Below, one piece after another: positions 7,469 to 15,122 of a stretch of 43,442 nucleotides of DNA. A program made the position numbers and the translations under genes. Below the pieces are notes generated by a model. It made no database searches and was not told the DNA's origin. It saw only the letters and a list, made by a program, of their open reading frames with translations. The stretch is from CAZJAH01 sp964544155 (GTDB lineage: Bacteria > Bacteroidota > Ignavibacteria > Kapaibacteriales > UBA2268), in assembly GCA_964544155.1 (NCBI GenBank), contig CAZJAH010000023.1:1-43442 (forward strand), read 5' to 3'. The number at the start of each line of letters is the position of its first letter. The first letter of the stretch is position 1.

Positions 7469-8029
7469 ATGCCTTTTTTTGAAAAAGACGGGAAAAAGTA
7501 TTATTCCATTAAGGGCCTTAAATTCACGAAGTATTTAGACAGAGAAAGAATTAGCGCCAAAGTAAAAGAAATCGCCGCCAGGATCAACCTGGATTACGAA
7601 GAAAGAACCCCTGTATTACTGGTCATACTTAAAGGATCGATCATATTTGCTGCCGATCTGATGAGGGAACTAAATGTAGATTGTAAAATCGATACTATAA
7701 AAGCACGAAGCTACGGCGACAGCATGGATTCAACAGGAGAGGTTCAGATTAGCGACATGAGCGAGGAAATCAAAGGTAAAGATATTATAATCATCGAGGA
7801 TATTGTAGATACCGGACTGACAATTCACACTCTGATTCAAGAGCTGCACAAGTTCCATCCTGCGACTGTAGAAGTTGCTACTCTTCTATCAAAGCCGGGC
7901 ATGAGAAAAATGGAAGTTGAAATTAAATATATCGGAATAGAAGTACCAAATACTTTTGTAGTCGGTTACGGATTGGATTATGCCGGTTACGGCCGTAATC
8001 TTGACGGTATTTACGCCTTATCCGATTGA
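7469..8029 (+). CDS. hpt: Hypoxanthine phosphoribosyltransferase
   Basis: 186 residues, a normal length for the family. It converts hypoxanthine (and usually guanine) plus PRPP to IMP or GMP in purine salvage, in the cytoplasm. The PRPP-binding motif 'IIIIEDIVDTGLTI' is at about 107-120, the flexible-loop region 'KARSYGDSMDSTGEV' comes before it, and 'VPNTFVVGYGLDYAGYGRNL' closes the C-terminus. The ATG at 7469 follows an AGAGGGG Shine-Dalgarno. It is downstream of tilS in the same direction and probably co-transcribed. Its last 19 bases overlap, tail to tail, the 3' end of the mevalonate kinase gene on the other strand. Confidence 0.95.
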   Translation: MPFFEKDGKKYYSIKGLKFTKYLDRERISAKVKEIAARINLDYEERTPVLLVILKGSIIFAADLMRELNVDCKIDTIKARSYGDSMDSTGEVQISDMSEEIKGKDIIIIEDIVDTGLTIHTLIQELHKFHPATVEVATLLSKPGMRKMEVEIKYIGIEVPNTFVVGYGLDYAGYGRNLDGIYALSD

Positions 8030-8988
8030 CTTGGTTTTTTATAAACCGGAATAAGTTCAAAGCCGCTTTCCGAGAGCCGTCCAAAAGTATTGTCAAAATC
8101 GGGAGTAAAGCCAAGCATAAACCCGCCGCCTCCCGATCCGCACAGTTTAATGAAATAATCTTTGGTCCGTAGCCCTTTCTGCCACATAGGCCTGATTGAT
8201 TCGGGTATCATTGGCTCGAAATTATCAAACTGGAATTTAGAGAGCATTTCCAGATTGTAAGCCATGGTTTTCAGATCGCCTCTTATCATGGACAGTATGC
8301 AGTTATTATTAAGCGGTATGTAAATATTCCGGATCTTATTGTTATAAGCAGGGTCGGAGCACCTCGCCATGAATTTTTCCATTAATCCGCCCGTATGCCT
8401 GGGCATTTTTGTATTAAGCAGGAATATTGCCGGATCTTCGGAATTTTCGAACTTTGAAAGTTTCACCTGGCTGATGTCCGATTTGCCGTTGATAAGCAGG
8501 GGATTGCGCAGATAGGAGTTAAGAGGATCCAGTCCTGAGCTTTTTCCGTGGAAATAAGATTCCATTTTTGAAAAAATGTTTTTCAGCTTACGGATGCTTT
8601 CAGCGCTGATCTTTTTACCGGGGCGTATTTTATCTTTGGCGTATTTGCTGTACACTGCCGCGCAAAGGGCTCCCGAACTGCCGACACCGAATCCCTGCGG
8701 AATGGTTGATTCAAAGTATAGGCCTTTTTTGATATCATTATTTAATCTATTAAGGCCCTGATCACTGAATAAGGATATCAATTCCTTATTATCAATAAGA
8801 AATGAATGGAATTCATTAAGTTTTCTGTTTGATTCCCTCGCGAAATCAATATCTGTGTATTTGTATTCATCCAGAAAGCTCAGCTCCCCGCCGAAATGTG
8901 TATAGGGAATAGTAAGCGCCATTGAATCAAATATAACGCTGTATTCGCCGAATAAAAGTATTTTCGCGTAAAAAGAATCAGTTTTCAT
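8011..8988 (-). CDS. mvk: Mevalonate kinase (GHMP superfamily)
   Basis: 325 residues. It phosphorylates mevalonate to 5-phosphomevalonate with ATP. GHMP motifs are clear: an N-terminal 'AKILLFGEYSVI', motif 2 'PQGFGVGSSGALCA' (97-110), 'HGKSSGLDPLNSYL' (147-160) with the catalytic-type Asp154, and motif 3 'KLCGSGGGGFMLG' (281-293). The HGKSSGLDP signature is what separates mevalonate kinase from the other GHMP enzymes of the pathway. It is the last gene of the minus-strand mevalonate operon; its start lies inside the end of mvaD (11-bp overlap). Its 3' end overlaps hpt by 19 bp, convergently. Confidence 0.88.
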   Translation of the reverse strand: MKTDSFYAKILLFGEYSVIFDSMALTIPYTHFGGELSFLDEYKYTDIDFARESNRKLNEFHSFLIDNKELISLFSDQGLNRLNNDIKKGLYFESTIPQGFGVGSSGALCAAVYSKYAKDKIRPGKKISAESIRKLKNIFSKMESYFHGKSSGLDPLNSYLRNPLLINGKSDISQVKLSKFENSEDPAIFLLNTKMPRHTGGLMEKFMARCSDPAYNNKIRNIYIPLNNNCILSMIRGDLKTMAYNLEMLSKFQFDNFEPMIPESIRPMWQKGLRTKDYFIKLCGSGGGGFMLGFTPDFDNTFGRLSESGFELIPVYKKPSQSDKA

Positions 8989-10027
8989 ATAATCTTTCAG
9001 GGCCGTCGCCCACGGTATCTTTGATCATCCTTCCTTCTTCACAGTGCTCTATAAGTTCAGGGAGCAGTTCGGTTTCAACTGCCTGTTCAATACTTCCCGG
9101 ATATAGCAGGTGTACATTAGGCCCTGCGTCGAGCGTAAAACAAACCGGGTATTTTGTTTCTAACCTATAGCGTTTTATTATTTCCAATATTTTAATTGTA
9201 GAAGGTTTGAGCAGCATGAAACTCTCTTTTGAAGACATCATAAGTGCGTGCAGTGATAATGCCTCCTGTTCGCTGATCCTAATGAATTCATCCAAATCTC
9301 CGGATGATAATGCTTTTATCAGATCAAGGCTGTTCTCCATGGCCTGAGCAATTCTGGATTCTGTAAAAGGATGTCCGTTCATCATGGCGTGCCCCGCGGT
9401 GCTTGATACGCTTTTCGGGGCTGAATCGACAAGCATGACCATATCTTTCATATCCCTGAATATATCATTTATGCTGCTTAGCCGGACGGCATATTCCTCA
9501 CTTGAATTATCAATGCCTGAAATTCTTCCCCAAAGATTATAAGCTCCGTATAAGGACCTGGAAGCGCTGCCCGAGCCGAGCCGGGCAATATGAGAAGCGG
9601 TTTGGAAGAACATTTCTTTATCTGTTTTATTAAATTTGCGGCTAATATCGAGCAGGCAGAGCGCCAAAGCTCCCATAGAACTTGCCGATGACGCTATTCC
9701 TGCAGAGTGGGGGAAAGTATTCCCGCTGCTGATACTCATATGCAGGCCATCGGGCAGTTTTAAAATATCTTCCGCGCGGGCGAGCAGTGTGGATATCTTT
9801 CCGTCAAACCCTGTGCTTTTATTTCCTTCAAACAAAAATTCAAAAGATATACCGGGCTTATCAAGAATTTCGTAGTTTATCTCAGTGATTGTCCTGCAAC
9901 TATCCAGGGTCATGCTTATTGAGGGGTTAATTGGTATCTGAATACCCTTTTTACCCCAGTACTTTACTAAGGCAATATTCGAGGGGCATTGCCAGGCGGC
10001 ACGGCCATTATTTGCGCCCTCAGGCAT
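8978..10027 (-). CDS. mvaD: Diphosphomevalonate decarboxylase
   Basis: 349 residues. It catalyses ATP-dependent decarboxylation of mevalonate diphosphate to isopentenyl diphosphate. Family landmarks are 'NIALVKYWGK' (17-26), the phosphate loop 'HSAGIASSASSMGALA' (107-122), 'IARLGSGSASRSLYGA' (147-162) with the conserved Arg, and 'CFTLDAGPNVHLLY' (296-309) with the catalytic Asp300. Together they favour the diphosphomevalonate enzyme, although the wider family also contains mevalonate 3,5-bisphosphate decarboxylases. The start codon abuts the stop codon of the upstream GHMP kinase gene with no spacer. The 3' end overlaps the mvk start. Confidence 0.9.
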   Translation of the reverse strand: MPEGANNGRAAWQCPSNIALVKYWGKKGIQIPINPSISMTLDSCRTITEINYEILDKPGISFEFLFEGNKSTGFDGKISTLLARAEDILKLPDGLHMSISSGNTFPHSAGIASSASSMGALALCLLDISRKFNKTDKEMFFQTASHIARLGSGSASRSLYGAYNLWGRISGIDNSSEEYAVRLSSINDIFRDMKDMVMLVDSAPKSVSSTAGHAMMNGHPFTESRIAQAMENSLDLIKALSSGDLDEFIRISEQEALSLHALMMSSKESFMLLKPSTIKILEIIKRYRLETKYPVCFTLDAGPNVHLLYPGSIEQAVETELLPELIEHCEEGRMIKDTVGDGPERLYEN

Positions 10028-10954
10028 TTAGAGGATTATATCCCTGAAGGTGAATATAGTGCCCAATCCTTTGCTGTGCAGGTAGTGAATAAGCTCATCC
10101 AGATCGTGCTCCCATGCTATCATGGCGAAATCACCGCCCCAGGCTCCAAGCGACTTAATGCTGCCGTCGAAGTCACTGAATTTTTCCTGCCTGAGTGAAG
10201 GCGTTTTCAGTACTGAGGAAATTATCTCCTCATGTTTATCCATGAGCATAGAGAAATCTTCGAAGCTGTCTGTCCGGGACATCTGTCTGGTTATTTCTGA
10301 AATTTCACTTACCTCATAAGTGAAGGGCTCTTTTATTCTGCTGAAATTCTTTATGCTTTCTTCGGAACTCTGCTTATTTCCTAGATATATAAAGTATAGC
10401 TTATCAAGGAATGGCGGCCTGAATTCAATTTCATTGATTTCGGGAATGCCGTTATTTTTTTTGAAGAATAATGGCATATCCGAGCGGGCACAGGCAATAT
10501 CGAACCCCGAACCTCCGCTGACCAGTTTTAACAAATGGTATGGGTTTATTCCCGCCAGATAAGATATGTTCGATATCAGTGTGGAACTGCTGCCCAGGCC
10601 CCAGCCTTTATCGAAATTTAGCTGCGTTTCAATTGAGTAATAAGCAATTCTTTCGGCAAATCCGGGATTGAGAGAAGCAGCGGCTTTAAGAATTTCCGAA
10701 AGCTTTTCCGCGAGCTCTTTATCACTGTATTCGATTGGATTGAGCTCATCATCAAACTTAGCGCCGAGCCATTTATTGGCATATATATAGGAGTTCCACT
10801 CGGCGCCTTTATCCCCTCGCCTTTCCCTGTATCTGAGGGACTGGCCGAATTTAAGGGGAGCCGCCAGCGCCAAAGCGCCTTTCAGCACTAAGTATTCGCC
10901 GCTGAGTAATAGTTTTCCGTTGGAATAAAAGAATCCTTGTTCCAATTTTAACAC
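10028..10954 (-). CDS. GYDIA-type GHMP kinase, probable phosphomevalonate kinase
   Basis: 308 residues. It has GHMP kinase architecture: 'GKLLLSGEYLVLKGALALA' (13-31), the ATP loop 'GWGLGSSSTL' (117-126), 'GGSGFDIACA' (147-156) and a C-terminal 'SLGAWGGDFAM' (268-278) in place of the usual Gly-rich motif 3. The GFDIA core matches the group named GYDIA-family GHMP kinases in Bacteroidota, found in mevalonate clusters. In this operon fni, mvaA, mvaD and a bona fide mevalonate kinase are all assigned, and the only lower-pathway step with no gene is phosphomevalonate to diphosphomevalonate. By elimination this should be the phosphomevalonate kinase. That assignment is inferred from context; sequence similarity to classical phosphomevalonate kinases is weak. 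Confidence 0.8.
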   Translation of the reverse strand: MLKLEQGFFYSNGKLLLSGEYLVLKGALALAAPLKFGQSLRYRERRGDKGAEWNSYIYANKWLGAKFDDELNPIEYSDKELAEKLSEILKAAASLNPGFAERIAYYSIETQLNFDKGWGLGSSSTLISNISYLAGINPYHLLKLVSGGSGFDIACARSDMPLFFKKNNGIPEINEIEFRPPFLDKLYFIYLGNKQSSEESIKNFSRIKEPFTYEVSEISEITRQMSRTDSFEDFSMLMDKHEEIISSVLKTPSLRQEKFSDFDGSIKSLGAWGGDFAMIAWEHDLDELIHYLHSKGLGTIFTFRDIIL

Positions 10955-10965
10955 TGAAATTTATC

Positions 10966-12297
10966 TTACATGTTTTTTCTTAACTGAGCAATGAAGCTGC
11001 TGCCGTTAGCAAAGCTAACCTTGTTATTTTTAAAGTATTCGAACGCTTTTTTCTTTTCTTCAATTGTGGCGCCGAAGTAATTAAGAATATTCATCAGGTG
11101 CATTTTCATATGCCCGGTCTGAATGCCCTTGGTTATAAGCGATTTAATCGCTCCGAAATTATTTGCCAGCCCGACAACGGCTGCGATTTTCATCAGCTCT
11201 TCAGCGTCGGGGCGGCCCAGTATTTCCATCGATCTTTTAGCCAGCGGATGAAGTGAAGTAAGCCCGCCGACAGTACCGAGCGCCAGAGGCAATTCAAGCG
11301 AATACCTGAATCTGCCGTTTTCTAAACTAACCTCGGTCAGGCTGCGGTATTTGCCGCTTCTGGCCGCGTATGTATGGCCTGAGGCCTCTATGGCCCTGAA
11401 GTCATTACCTGTTGCAATGGCAACAGAATCTATCCCGTTAAAAATCCCCTTATTGTGTGTTGTGGCCCGGTTCACATCTATATGGGCTATCTGTACAGCC
11501 TTTTCAAATTTCCATGCGAATTCTTCCGCGCTAAGCTGATCGTCGGCACCTTCGAGATCTTCGATATCGCATTCAACGTGGCATTTAACCAGGCATTCCG
11601 GCGTATAGTTAGATAGTATGGCCATAATGATCGAGCATTCTTTTTCTTCTCCGGTAAAGAGGCTGCTTTCAGCGAAGAAATTCTTCAGCGAAGTAGCAAA
11701 TTCTTCTAGGCATGAATTGATGAAATTCGCACCCATTGCGTCTCTGGTATCGAATTTGGCTCGAATTTGGTAATAACCTTCTATTTCCTGTGACATATCC
11801 ATAAGGTCTATGCTTGTAATACCGCCGCCCCGCTTTTCCATATTCGAGGTAATATCCCTTGTGCTTTTGCGAAGGCGCTGCTTGATCTCCGGTACCGAGG
11901 CCTTGATTTTTCGTTTATCGCCATGCCATATAAAGTGTACCTGGCCGACCTTGAGCATGGAGCTGACTTCTGCGTGGAATCCGCCCCTGTTGGCCCAGAA
12001 CTTTGCAGCTTTTGAAGCCGCCGCCACAACTGAGCTTTCCTCAATTACCATAGGCACTGAATATACCTTTTCGCCTATCCTTAAGTTGGGCACTATGCCG
12101 TAGGGCAGAAAATAGTTAGTTATGGTATTTTCGCTGAATTCTTCAAACAGCTGCTGGATGTCTGTATCATCATGCCAATAAGATTTAAGCTCATCAATGA
12201 ATTTCTTCGGATTGGAAAAAACCGAAGCCACAAAGTCGAGCTTTTCTTCTTTGCTTAGCTTAGAGAATCCTTCAAATATTTCATTCGGTTTCATCAT
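10966..12297 (-). CDS. mvaA: Hydroxymethylglutaryl-CoA reductase (class II type)
   Basis: 443 residues, the size of soluble bacterial HMG-CoA reductases without membrane anchor. It reduces HMG-CoA to mevalonate. Visible landmarks are 'ENTITNYFLPYGIVPN' (56-71), the catalytic Glu86/87 in 'VIEESSVVAA', 'DTRDAMGANF' (183-192), Lys283 in 'THNKGIFNGI', Asp299 in 'GNDFRAIEASGH' and His396 in 'GIQTGHMKMH'. The HNKG and QTGHMKMH contexts favour class II. The gene lies 18 bp after fni and 11 bp before the GHMP kinase gene. Start ambiguity is limited to two adjacent ATGs (MMKP). Confidence 0.95.
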   Translation of the reverse strand: MMKPNEIFEGFSKLSKEEKLDFVASVFSNPKKFIDELKSYWHDDTDIQQLFEEFSENTITNYFLPYGIVPNLRIGEKVYSVPMVIEESSVVAAASKAAKFWANRGGFHAEVSSMLKVGQVHFIWHGDKRKIKASVPEIKQRLRKSTRDITSNMEKRGGGITSIDLMDMSQEIEGYYQIRAKFDTRDAMGANFINSCLEEFATSLKNFFAESSLFTGEEKECSIIMAILSNYTPECLVKCHVECDIEDLEGADDQLSAEEFAWKFEKAVQIAHIDVNRATTHNKGIFNGIDSVAIATGNDFRAIEASGHTYAARSGKYRSLTEVSLENGRFRYSLELPLALGTVGGLTSLHPLAKRSMEILGRPDAEELMKIAAVVGLANNFGAIKSLITKGIQTGHMKMHLMNILNYFGATIEEKKKAFEYFKNNKVSFANGSSFIAQLRKNM

Positions 12298-12315
12298 ATT
12301 TTTACTTACCCGTGT

Positions 12316-13311
12316 TTAACGCACTTTAAGAAACGCTTCAGCAAGTTTTAATCCTTTAATCTGATATTTGACGTATTCGCGCAGAGTTTCGTAATCGCCC
12401 CTGGCATACTGTAAAAAAGGCGAAGCCTGGCCGTATATGGCGGGTAGTTTCACCTTATTTATAAGATAATATCCATCTAAGTAAGAACGTATTCCCCCTG
12501 AAATTATGACAGAACGGCAATTAACTATATTAATTATTTCAATCTGCTCATTTATATAATTCACCATCTGCGCCGCGTCATGGCCTATTCTGGCAAATGG
12601 TTTATAAAGTTTTTGTTCAAGTTCGCTTGCTCTCTGTAATTCGACTTTAGCAAAATTTGTGCCGCCGAATGCCGCGAACTCAATGGCGGCCAGAGGCAGT
12701 TTAAGCAGTTGCTTAAGGCTTTCAGGCCCCATACCCTGGCCGACTTCCTTGACTATAATGTTATAATCCACAATATCTACAAGTTTAGCGATTGTCTCAA
12801 TTGCGGGCTGCCCGAGCTTTTCGCCTTCGGGCTGAAATGCCTCCTGCATGGGGTTTACATGTATGATCAGCCCGTCTGCCCGGAGCTTGTGGACAAGCTC
12901 GTTTATATTGTCTGTTTCTTTATTCTTTAATAATATCTCAACCTGGTTTATACCTAAATTAGCATACAAAGGCAGTCCCGGGCCTATGATATCTCTTACG
13001 TTGAAATCTTCAAAATGTTTGTCATTTTCGAGCAGCATACGGCAGGAACCAAGGCCCATGCCCATACCGAATTCGGCGCAAGCCCGGGCGAGGTTGCGGT
13101 TTATGTGGTAAGCCTCTTTTGTTCCGCCCGTCATTGATGATACCCATATAGGGGCCTTGAGGTCTTTACCCAGGAAGCGTGTATTCATGCTTTCTTCGGG
13201 GCCGGGGTGAGCACTTGTCAGAGGTTCATAATAGAACCTGTCATCAAGCTCGTTCACACCTGTCTGCGAGCTGAAAGCCAATTCAATATGATCTTTTTTT
13301 CTGTCCGGCAT
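12316..13311 (-). CDS. fni: Type 2 isopentenyl-diphosphate delta-isomerase
   Basis: 331 residues. This FMN- and NAD(P)H-dependent type 2 enzyme interconverts IPP and DMAPP. It begins with the family signature 'RKKDHIELA' (4-12) and contains 'WVSSMTGGTKEAYHIN', 'GMGLGSCRMLL', 'HVNPMQEAFQPEG', the TIM-barrel 'IIVKEVGQGM' and the FMN phosphate-site-like 'IISGGIRSYLDG'. It is the first gene of the five-gene mevalonate operon. The promoter should lie in the 328-bp divergent region upstream. Confidence 0.94.
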   Translation of the reverse strand: MPDRKKDHIELAFSSQTGVNELDDRFYYEPLTSAHPGPEESMNTRFLGKDLKAPIWVSSMTGGTKEAYHINRNLARACAEFGMGMGLGSCRMLLENDKHFEDFNVRDIIGPGLPLYANLGINQVEILLKNKETDNINELVHKLRADGLIIHVNPMQEAFQPEGEKLGQPAIETIAKLVDIVDYNIIVKEVGQGMGPESLKQLLKLPLAAIEFAAFGGTNFAKVELQRASELEQKLYKPFARIGHDAAQMVNYINEQIEIINIVNCRSVIISGGIRSYLDGYYLINKVKLPAIYGQASPFLQYARGDYETLREYVKYQIKGLKLAEAFLKVR

Positions 13312-13639
13312 TTATTTAAATAATGAATATTCGTTAATAGTTTAGTAAAGCATAATTTTCGTATTATAAACGGCTTTTGCCTGTCATTATTATCCTTTAC
13401 TTATTTTGAAAAAATCTAAACAAAGTATCCCGAATATTTTCCTAATTTAATGAAAAATATCTTTATAAGAGTGTTTTCGAAGTGGAAATGAATGAAAATT
13501 AATATCATTTATTGCTCTATTATTAAATATTCTTAATCCTTTGGCTAATCTTCATTTTGCGGCGTTTCTATACCAATTAATTTTTTTCTGCTACGTTAAA
13601 GTAAGTAAAACGGTTAGTTTTATAACAAATAATGACATT
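13312..13639. other. Divergent intergenic region upstream of fni and the flavodoxin gene
   Basis: A 328-bp A/T-rich region between two divergently transcribed genes must hold the promoter of the mevalonate operon and of the plus-strand flavoprotein gene. I see no convincing promoter boxes, operator palindrome, RNA structure or hidden gene. The open frame that runs into the flavoprotein gene from 13541 has no protein-like features before the ATG at 13640. Confidence 0.5.
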
Positions 13640-14371
13640 ATGAAAGTAATTGCTATAAACAGCAGTCCGAATATGGAAAAAGGCAATACAGCCCTGATAC
13701 TAAATCCTTTCCTGGACGGCCTTAGGGAAGCAGGCGCCGAAGTCAATCTTTTTTATACCGGTAATATGATTATAGAACCATGCCGGGCCTGTACAGAAGA
13801 CACTTCCTTTGAATCCGGAGGAATATGCCTCTGCAATGACGATATGAACCGGCTCTATCCTCATTTCAGGGATGCCGATTTATGGGTGTTTGCTTCTCCA
13901 AACTATATTAACGGTATAACAGGTTCGCTGAAAAATGTTCTCGACAGGCTGGAGCCCTTGTTTACAAGCAGGATCGAGATAGATGGAATTGATAAAGATA
14001 ATTTCGAACCCAAAAAAGACGGCAGGGTAGTACTGGTATCTACCTGCGACCTGTGGGGGTTGGATAATTTCGATCAAATGATAGATCAGATCAAGGCAAT
14101 CAGCGGCCTCTTCAGCCGTGAATTTGCCGGGGCGCTTCTCAGGCCTCATTCAGGAGCCGTGAACGCTTTTTCGGATATGCCTGACAGGGTTAATGATATT
14201 TTTGACAGCGCCAAAAAAGCCGGAAAAGAGTTTCCAAACAAAAGAAAAATAGACGAAAATTTACAAAGTATTGTCTCAAAGACTTTAATAAGCAAGGATT
14301 CCTTTATACAGGAGATCAACCATTTTATTAACAGCCGCTATGAAGGCATGTATTTTAATAGAGGCAAATAA
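13640..14371 (+). CDS. Flavodoxin-family NAD(P)H-dependent oxidoreductase / iron-sulfur flavoprotein-like
   Basis: 243 residues from the ATG at 13640, where homology-like sequence begins (MKVIAINSSPNMEKGNT). The frame extends upstream to 13541, but that part is A/T-rich and unlike the fold. FMN-binding landmarks are 'SSPNMEKGNT' (8-17) and 'SPNYINGITGSLKNVLDR' (86-103). Four cysteines, C48-x2-C51 and C63-x-C65, sit where iron-sulfur flavoproteins carry their cluster ligands, but the spacing differs from the compact Cx2Cx2C set. Cluster binding is therefore uncertain. The expected role is electron transfer or reduction of a small molecule. It stands alone, with a terminator 65 bp downstream. 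Confidence 0.78.
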   Translation: MKVIAINSSPNMEKGNTALILNPFLDGLREAGAEVNLFYTGNMIIEPCRACTEDTSFESGGICLCNDDMNRLYPHFRDADLWVFASPNYINGITGSLKNVLDRLEPLFTSRIEIDGIDKDNFEPKKDGRVVLVSTCDLWGLDNFDQMIDQIKAISGLFSREFAGALLRPHSGAVNAFSDMPDRVNDIFDSAKKAGKEFPNKRKIDENLQSIVSKTLISKDSFIQEINHFINSRYEGMYFNRGK

Positions 14372-14436
14372 TTGTTTTAATATTACCATAAGGTAATAAT
14401 TCCCGGGGATATTGTCCATTTCCAATAATATACCAA

Positions 14437-14474
14437 AAGAGGCTGCCTTAATTAAGGCCGCCTCTTTTTTTTTA
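14437..14474 (+). terminator. Rho-independent terminator
   Basis: An imperfect hairpin, AGAGGC-TG-CCTT / AAGG-CC-GCCTCT, with an AATT loop is followed by nine Ts. It ends the flavodoxin-family gene. The A-rich left flank could let it work on the other strand too, where the convergent lipoprotein gene ends at 14569. Confidence 0.8.
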
Positions 14475-14568
14475 CAAATTCACTTACGGATGTATACATT
14501 TATTCTCCAAAAAAAAGGGATAAAGTTAATTATCCCTATGAATACGGTTCTGATATTAAAAAAATTAT

Positions 14569-15012
14569 TTAATTATCCTTATTGATCTGTTCCTTAGCGC
14601 TTTCCTCAAGCCTCAGAGCCGCTTGTTCCAGGTCGTTGGCATTCATACCCTGGGTTTTAAAATAATCGGCCAATTCTTTGAATGAGCGAGCGGCATCAAG
14701 ATAATCTGTAGGAGTTGCTTCTCCTCGTTCGATCTTATCTTGTATATCCGGTTTAATAATCATTTTACTGATATCAGTAGTGTATTGCACTCTTTTATCT
14801 TCAGGGAAAGTGTTTATTTCTTTATCGAGTTCCCTGTATTCATGAAGAGCTTGAGAATATAACTTATTAAGATCGGGATCGTACTGACTAATCTCAGTTT
14901 CATCGTATCGCTCCTGCTGAGCTTCCTGCATACCGGGATCTCCGTTTTTTTCTTCTTCTCCGCAGGAAATTAATAAAACGATAATAAATAAGGGCAAAAT
15001 CTTTTTTAGCAT
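14569..15012 (-). CDS. Small lipoprotein of unknown function
   Basis: 147 residues. It has a lipoprotein signal with lipobox LLISC (Cys17), then an acidic, Gln/Glu-rich linker and a predominantly helical, charged domain from about residue 45 to the end. I recognise no family. It is divergent from radA (110 bp between the starts) and convergent with the flavoprotein gene. The sequence suggests a soluble helical domain tethered to a membrane facing the periplasm. Confidence 0.75.
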   Translation of the reverse strand: MLKKILPLFIIVLLISCGEEEKNGDPGMQEAQQERYDETEISQYDPDLNKLYSQALHEYRELDKEINTFPEDKRVQYTTDISKMIIKPDIQDKIERGEATPTDYLDAARSFKELADYFKTQGMNANDLEQAALRLEESAKEQINKDN

Positions 15013-15122
15013 TGCTAAACCTGATTGTTATTAATAAATATTAATTAATTAATTATAAGAGACGAAGTATAAAGTAATTATTTTCGTTTAAAAGTCAAGT
15101 ACAATTTTGCAGTTTGCAGGAA

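Noticed and set aside
13541..13639. N-terminal 33-residue extension of the flavodoxin-family protein
   Set aside because: The fold begins exactly at the ATG at 13640 and the upstream part is A/T-rich without conserved features.
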